10,369 nt of DNA, taken from positions 2,986,273 through 2,996,641 of the forward strand of contig CP070752.1 of the NCBI GenBank assembly GCA_020348625.1, written 5' to 3'. The DNA comes from Deltaproteobacteria bacterium (lineage in GTDB: Bacteria; Desulfobacterota; DSM-4660; Desulfatiglandales; B25-G16). The notes below the pieces were generated by a model, which did no database searches, was not told the origin of the DNA, and saw only the letters and a list, made by a program, of their open reading frames with translations. Below, piece by piece: positions 7,013 to 10,369 of the stretch (position 1 is its first letter; each line of letters opens with the position of its first letter). The position numbers and the translations under genes are program-made.

Positions 7013-8701
7013 ATGGAAGATGTGAATTACCAAGCGGATGTCTTGATTGTGGGCGGTGGTTTAGCCGGTCTGTCGGCTGCGATCAAGGTTAAGGAGGAAC
7101 GAGGGGACTTAGATGTTTTGGTCGTCGATAAGGGAGGAATAGGCTGGGCAGGCCAAACGCCCCTAGGAGGAGGCCTGTGTATCTACGTCTCGCAAGATAT
7201 GGTAGATGAATTTGTCAAGTCTATCGTTGAAAAGGGGCATGGCCTGGCAAACCAGGAGTGGCTCTACAATTTTGCCAGCAACATGGAGTCATCCTTTGTG
7301 GATTTGTTGAATTGGGGCGTACCATTCATGAAGGATGCAGATGGGAAATTGTATTTGTCTGGCGGTACGTATTGGCAGGCAAAGAATAAATTGACTTCCT
7401 TTGTTCCCCATAAGGGCATCTTGCAGCTTAAGAAAGTAGCTTCAGCCAAGGGCGTGAAGCTGCTGGACAAGATAGAAGTGGTTGACCTTATCAAAGATGA
7501 TCAGCGCATTACCGGGGCGGTTGGATTCAATATTCTCAGCGGCGAATTTTGTGTCTTCAGGTCTCGATCTACGCTGCTGGCAAATGGTTGCTGCAATTTC
7601 AAGGGACGGGTGTGGTTTTCAATGACCTGCGGCGAAGGGGTTGCTGCAGCATATAGGGTTGGGGCCAAGCAAAGGCATTCCGAATATGGTCACCAGTATG
7701 ACCCGGGGGATAAGCAATCCGGGATATGGTGGCGAGGAGAAGCTGCTGCCGACTACCTCAAAAATGCTCAAGGCGAACGGATTTTTGAGAAGTATTTCCC
7801 GGGACAAACGCGCCTAGGGTCGTGGGCATTGAGCTACGCCATGGGAGCGGAGCTAATGGCTGGTCGGGGACCTTTATATCTTGATGTGACGGAGGATTTT
7901 GAGAAATTCAGTAGCCATCTTGGGAAGGAAGACATTCGTTCATGGGTATTTCAGGAAGGAGGTTTTTTGAACCCTGAGATACTCCACCGGGAGCGGGGAG
8001 GACATGACATACAATCTCAAAAGAGCGAATGGACCCTACGTTTTGTAGGGCGTATGGGAACCGTTAGGGCAGACTTGGACTGTAAGAGCACAGAGTTGGA
8101 AAGTCTGTGGGCCGCTGGAGACACGATCATGAACGGCTGTGCCGTGAACGGAGCGATGTCTGCAAATGCCTATGGCCGCTGGGGACTTCCCTTCGCCTTT
8201 GTCTCTGGACTCATAGCAGCTAAAGACATTGCCAAGATTGTTCCTGAAATCCCGGAACCAGGGGCTAATGGTGCGGAACACAACAGATTGAGAGAGAGGG
8301 TCTTCGCACCTATGGCAGTTAAGGAAAAAGGGTTTGAGCCGTGGGACGCTATATCTAGGATTCAACAGGTGGTGATTCCTATCAAGTATAACCTTATTAG
8401 AGAGGGAAGCAGGCTCAAGGAAGGTTTGGGTATCATTAAAGAGGTACAGAAGGAAATGCTGCCGAGAATCAAGGTGGAAAACCCCCATGACTTGCTCAGG
8501 TATCATGAGGCGGAAAGCATGGCTCTCTGTGCCGAGATCGTCTTTAGGGCCGCCTTGTATCGCACTGAAAGTCGGGGAAGCCACGTTAGGGAAGATTACC
8601 CAGAGAGGGACGACAAAAACTGGCTGAAGTGGACCATAGTTGAGCAGGACGGGGAAAAGATGAAGCTATCGACGGAGCCGGTACCGAGGACTAAGTCATA
8701 G
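7013..8701 (+). CDS. FAD-dependent oxidoreductase (SDH/fumarate reductase/AprA flavoprotein superfamily)
   Basis: This 562-residue flavoprotein belongs to the FAD-binding-2 superfamily (succinate dehydrogenase, fumarate reductase, adenylylsulfate reductase alpha). The dinucleotide-binding motif LIVGGGLAGLSAA is at residues 11-23, with the ribose-binding acid D39 at the end of strand 2. The second FAD region is LWAAGD...NGCAVNGAMSANAYG (366-388), and the C-terminal helical domain ends with the family signature ESRGSHVREDYPERDD (519-534). The fumarate-binding 'HxMGG' and 'NRLGG' elements are not conserved: GRMGT (346-350) and NAYGRWG (385-391) stand there, so it is probably not a fumarate reductase. 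No signal peptide was seen, which suggests cytoplasmic action. The two-cluster ferredoxin downstream is the likely electron partner. The ATG start has GGGG (7000-7003) 9 bases upstream. The substrate, perhaps an acyl-CoA or cyclic intermediate, is inferred only from context. Confidence 0.88.
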   Translation: MEDVNYQADVLIVGGGLAGLSAAIKVKEERGDLDVLVVDKGGIGWAGQTPLGGGLCIYVSQDMVDEFVKSIVEKGHGLANQEWLYNFASNMESSFVDLLNWGVPFMKDADGKLYLSGGTYWQAKNKLTSFVPHKGILQLKKVASAKGVKLLDKIEVVDLIKDDQRITGAVGFNILSGEFCVFRSRSTLLANGCCNFKGRVWFSMTCGEGVAAAYRVGAKQRHSEYGHQYDPGDKQSGIWWRGEAAADYLKNAQGERIFEKYFPGQTRLGSWALSYAMGAELMAGRGPLYLDVTEDFEKFSSHLGKEDIRSWVFQEGGFLNPEILHRERGGHDIQSQKSEWTLRFVGRMGTVRADLDCKSTELESLWAAGDTIMNGCAVNGAMSANAYGRWGLPFAFVSGLIAAKDIAKIVPEIPEPGANGAEHNRLRERVFAPMAVKEKGFEPWDAISRIQQVVIPIKYNLIREGSRLKEGLGIIKEVQKEMLPRIKVENPHDLLRYHEAESMALCAEIVFRAALYRTESRGSHVREDYPERDDKNWLKWTIVEQDGEKMKLSTEPVPRTKS

Positions 8702-8908
8702 GTCTAACTTTTACTCGAAGAACGAGGACGAGACTCCCAAACAAGGGTTCAGCGATCGGTATTGCGTTGCCGACCCTGTGATAGTCAACATTTACGTAAA
8801 GACAGGCATGCTTTATCGAGCATTGAAAATACCGGGCGCTGCAATCGTGAGCCGAGTTTTTCAGCCATATCAAGATAGAAGTAAAACCGAAGTATAGAGG
8901 TGTAAGCC
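8702..8908 (+). other. spacer between FAD oxidoreductase and ferredoxin genes
   Basis: No gene was recognised in these 207 bases, which are stop-rich in all + frames. GAGGTG at 8897-8902 is the probable ribosome site of the ferredoxin. The length is unusual for two genes expected to encode one complex. Confidence 0.4.
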
Positions 8909-9124
8909 ATGCTGGAACAGATAGATGAGGATCGGTGTACCGGGTGCGAAATCTGTGTAGATGTTTGCCCTGAGGACGTTTTACGTTTCGACGAAGATAG
9001 AAAGAAACCTTTTGTTGCCTATCCAGAGGACTGTCTCGGGTGCGGGGCATGCGCGTGGTTTTGCCCACGAAACTGTATTGAGGTATCCATAGACAGGACC
9101 CGGCAAGAGGTAATGGCTTATTAG
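8909..9124 (+). CDS. 2x[4Fe-4S] ferredoxin (AprB-like dicluster), probable partner of the FAD oxidoreductase
   Basis: This 71-residue ferredoxin carries two classic [4Fe-4S] motifs: C10-x2-C13-x2-C16-x3-C20-P and C42-x2-C45-x2-C48-x3-C52-P. It is a small bacterial 8Fe ferredoxin, with a 21-residue stretch between the motifs that includes an acidic and basic segment (DEDRKK, 28-33). An extra cysteine, C56, follows the second motif. It lies directly downstream of the FAD oxidoreductase, an arrangement like aprB with aprA but without AprB's C-terminal tail. It probably shuttles electrons to or from that flavoprotein, or to the iron-sulfur flavoprotein upstream (inference). The ATG has GAGGTG (8897-8902) 6 bases upstream, and the cysteines begin at residue 10, so this start is sensible. 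Confidence 0.93.
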   Translation: MLEQIDEDRCTGCEICVDVCPEDVLRFDEDRKKPFVAYPEDCLGCGACAWFCPRNCIEVSIDRTRQEVMAY

Positions 9125-9632
9125 GGGGCAAACCTGGGCTTGGAGCAGATTGCTAGGCATGAGGTGGAGTGGAAGATTGATTCCGCCTCCAACCTGTTCA
9201 AGCGGGATCACCGTATCTGCGTGGATATCACCTGCCTGAATGTGGCGACATGGGTAGCCGGTGGCAGTGCTGTTGAGCACCTTCCATACCACATCTGCTT
9301 CAGAAAAACCGGCTTCCATAAGATATATCGGTGCCACGAGTATCCGTCTCGCCTGCTGTTGCAGCTAATACCTGAAGCTCCAATAAACAGGCAGCAGAGA
9401 TGCCTGTATCTGCTCTAAAGATAGGCTTATGATTTGCGCTAGCCTGGATTCCCCCATTAACTTCTTTGAGTGAATACCCTGGTGCTTCATCCGAAGACAA
9501 ATTGGATTTTTCCCCAAGTCATGGTACCGGGTGAGAAGTTACTACAAGATTAGCTCTTTTAGGTAGTAATGCATTCGTAGGGTTTGAGGAAAAAGAGCTA
9601 TCAGCAGCTGGATTCAAAGGAAAGGAGGGGGG
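9125..9632. other. 508-base stretch without a convincing gene
   Basis: This stretch has open frames on both strands but none that I recognise. On +, 92 codons run from a TTG at 9140 to 9418, with fairly G/C-rich third positions in the first half but no strong ribosome site or family motif. On -, frames of 66 codons (9500-9300) and about 118 codons (from a GTG at 9337, running antisense into the ferredoxin gene) overlap the same bases. They could be relics of a disrupted gene or chance openings. The right part (9538-9600) holds two interleaved inverted repeats, listed separately, which suggests a leader for the next gene. Confidence 0.4.
9538..9600 (+). promoter_or_regulatory. interleaved inverted repeats compatible with an H-type RNA pseudoknot, leader of the SnoaL-like gene
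   Basis: Two inverted repeats interlock. The first is TTACTAC (9539-9545) with GTAGTAA (9563-9569), extended by a G-U pair (9538/9570). The second is a perfect 10-bp repeat, TAGCTCTTTT (9551-9560) with AAAAGAGCTA (9591-9600). Because the 5' arm of the second lies in the loop of the first, RNA could fold as an H-type pseudoknot with connecting loops of 5, 2 and about 20 bases, or switch between two hairpins. It ends 20 bases before the AAAGGAGGGG ribosome site at 9621-9630. A DNA operator is the other reading. It matches no riboswitch class that I recognise. Confidence 0.45.
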
Positions 9633-10064
9633 ATGGAGCTTTCAAAACAAGAAATCAAGGAGGCCATGGCAAAAAACATTATTGCGTGGGATAATCATGA
9701 CCTTGAGGGCGTCTTAGAGCTTTATCACGATGATATCTACTTTGAGAACTGGACTGGTGGAAACGCCATCGGCAAGGAAGCTCTCAAGAAGGCATGGGGA
9801 CCATGGTTTGCACAGCACGGAGATTTCCGATTTACGGAGGAGGAAACCTTCATCGATGAAGTTGAGCAGAAGGTCCTTTACAGGTGGAAGCTCGATTGGC
9901 CTTCACTCGAAAAGAATTACAACGGGAGACGTGAAACTCGACGGGGAGTAGACGTGATTCATTTTCGAGACGGAAAGATTATACAAAAACTGACCTATTC
10001 GAAGACGACCATCGAGATTGATGGAGTCAGGGTTAAGCTTTCTGCCGAAGGGCCGTCACGATAG
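9633..10064 (+). CDS. SnoaL-like/NTF2-fold protein
   Basis: This 143-residue protein has the layout of the SnoaL-like branch of the NTF2 superfamily, small cone-shaped alpha+beta barrels that act as polyketide cyclases, ketosteroid-isomerase-like enzymes, dehydratases or simply ligand binders. Visible elements are the N-terminal helix with AWDNHDLEGVLELYHDDIYFEN (residues 18-39), GKEALKKAWGPWFAQHGDF (47-65) and the paired end strands DVIHFRDGKIIQKLTYSKT (107-125). Candidate pocket residues are D34, H62, D64 and R104, but no catalytic set can be assigned. A strong AAAGGAGGGG (9621-9630) precedes the ATG, with 4 bases between GGAGG and the start. The possible leader structure at 9538-9600 suggests that it is regulated separately from the genes before it. 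It may work on an enol or keto intermediate of the same pathway (inference). Confidence 0.85.
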   Translation: MELSKQEIKEAMAKNIIAWDNHDLEGVLELYHDDIYFENWTGGNAIGKEALKKAWGPWFAQHGDFRFTEEETFIDEVEQKVLYRWKLDWPSLEKNYNGRRETRRGVDVIHFRDGKIIQKLTYSKTTIEIDGVRVKLSAEGPSR

Positions 10065-10298
10065 CCATTTTCAGCAAAAACTCAATTAGAGCTCACTGGA
10101 CGAGCAACCACCCGTATCGAATCCGACTAGGTAAAGAACCCGGCGCCTCAAAGAGGGGTACTTCACCTATTAAGTGAAACGGACTAATCACTGTATGTAT
10201 CTGATATTGGCAATAATAGGTTTTGCAACAACTGGCCGTTAGTGACAAATGCTTCGCACCATCTGAGTATCTATTCTTTCCAGCTATTCTCTTAGTCA

Positions 10299-10349
10299 GA
10301 TTCCCCGATACCTGATCGATGAGTAAGCTTTATCGGGTGGGTCGGAATC
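10299..10349 (+). repeat. imperfect inverted repeat (long stem-loop)
   Basis: GATTC (10299-10303) pairs with GAATC (10345-10349), and the adjoining CCCGATA (10304-10310) pairs with TATCGGG (10331-10337). This gives twelve base pairs, a 7-base bulge on the 3' side and a 20-base loop. Its role is unknown; it could be a weak terminator, an operator or part of an element that continues past the right edge. Confidence 0.4.
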
Positions 10350-10350
10350 G

Positions 10351-10362
10351 CTAGGTCTAGGT
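10351..10362 (+). repeat. tandem hexamer CTAGGT x2
   Basis: Two perfect copies of CTAGGT stand in tandem. GAATC followed by CTAGGT at 10345-10356 also resembles GAATCCGACTAGGT at 10119-10132, so the right-end stretch has a loose direct repeat about 226 bases apart. No function is known. Confidence 0.35.
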
Positions 10363-10369
10363 CCCGCCG

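Larger units (their letters stand above)
10065..10369. other. right-end stretch without a gene
   Basis: No open frame of useful length was seen. The stretch holds small inverted repeats: CCTC/GAGG (10146-10149/10153-10156), TTCAC/GTGAA (10162-10166/10173-10177) and the longer one at 10299-10349. It also has a CTAGGT tandem repeat at 10351-10362. None is followed by a T-run, so no terminator of the cluster can be named with confidence. Confidence 0.4.

Noticed and set aside
9140..9418. 92-codon + strand frame from a TTG, after the ferredoxin
   Set aside because: There is no strong ribosome site and no recognisable motif, and it competes with - strand frames; kept only as part of the gene-free stretch.
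8981..9500. Minus-strand frames of 66 and 118 codons opposite the ferredoxin and the spacer
   Set aside because: They overlap a clear ferredoxin gene or each other in different frames and show no family motif; a decayed gene cannot be excluded.
10146..10177. Two small hairpins after the SnoaL-like gene as a terminator or attachment site
   Set aside because: The stems are 4 and 5 bp, without a T-run and without an integrase or tRNA nearby.

Overview
All recognisable genes in this window lie on the + strand. They form what looks like one catabolic cluster from an anaerobic or facultatively anaerobic bacterium that breaks down organic acids through CoA thioesters. The gene mix (TRAP uptake system, CoA ligase, crotonase-fold enzyme, iron-sulfur flavoprotein, FAD oxidoreductase with an 8Fe ferredoxin), the intermediate base composition, heavy AGG arginine and ATA isoleucine use, and strong Shine-Dalgarno sites with some TTG/GTG starts fit an uncultured Desulfobacterota-type (deltaproteobacterial) genome. 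This is an inference; an anaerobic Firmicute is not excluded. No rRNA, tRNA, CRISPR array, transposase or integrase was seen.

Region by region. 1-2375 is a tripartite TRAP transporter: the C-terminal part of the periplasmic binding protein (DctP, cut by the left edge), the small membrane subunit (DctQ) and the large membrane subunit (DctM). 2510-3349 is an amidohydrolase-2 family (ACMSD-like TIM-barrel) protein that lacks several of the usual metal ligands. 3427-4122 is an iron-sulfur flavoprotein (Isf type, NADPH-dependent FMN reductase fold). 4158-5684 is a class I acyl-CoA synthetase. 5874-6785 is a crotonase-fold protein in which neither catalytic glutamate of enoyl-CoA hydratase is conserved. 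7013-8701 is an FAD-dependent oxidoreductase of the succinate dehydrogenase/fumarate reductase/AprA superfamily, followed at 8909-9124 by a 71-residue 2x[4Fe-4S] ferredoxin that is probably its electron partner. 9125-9632 has no convincing gene but holds an unusual pair of interleaved inverted repeats just before 9633-10064, a SnoaL/NTF2-like protein. 10065-10369 has no gene, only short inverted and direct repeats.

How the genes could work together (inference): a carboxylic acid is imported by the TRAP system and activated to a CoA thioester by the ligase. It is then modified by the crotonase-fold enzyme and the FAD oxidoreductase/ferredoxin pair, with the amidohydrolase-like and SnoaL-like proteins acting on ring, keto or enol intermediates and the Isf protein handling electrons. 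The substrate cannot be read from the sequence. The points most worth a second look are the non-canonical active sites of the amidohydrolase and crotonase, the FAD/ferredoxin pair, and the pseudoknot-compatible leader before the SnoaL-like gene.
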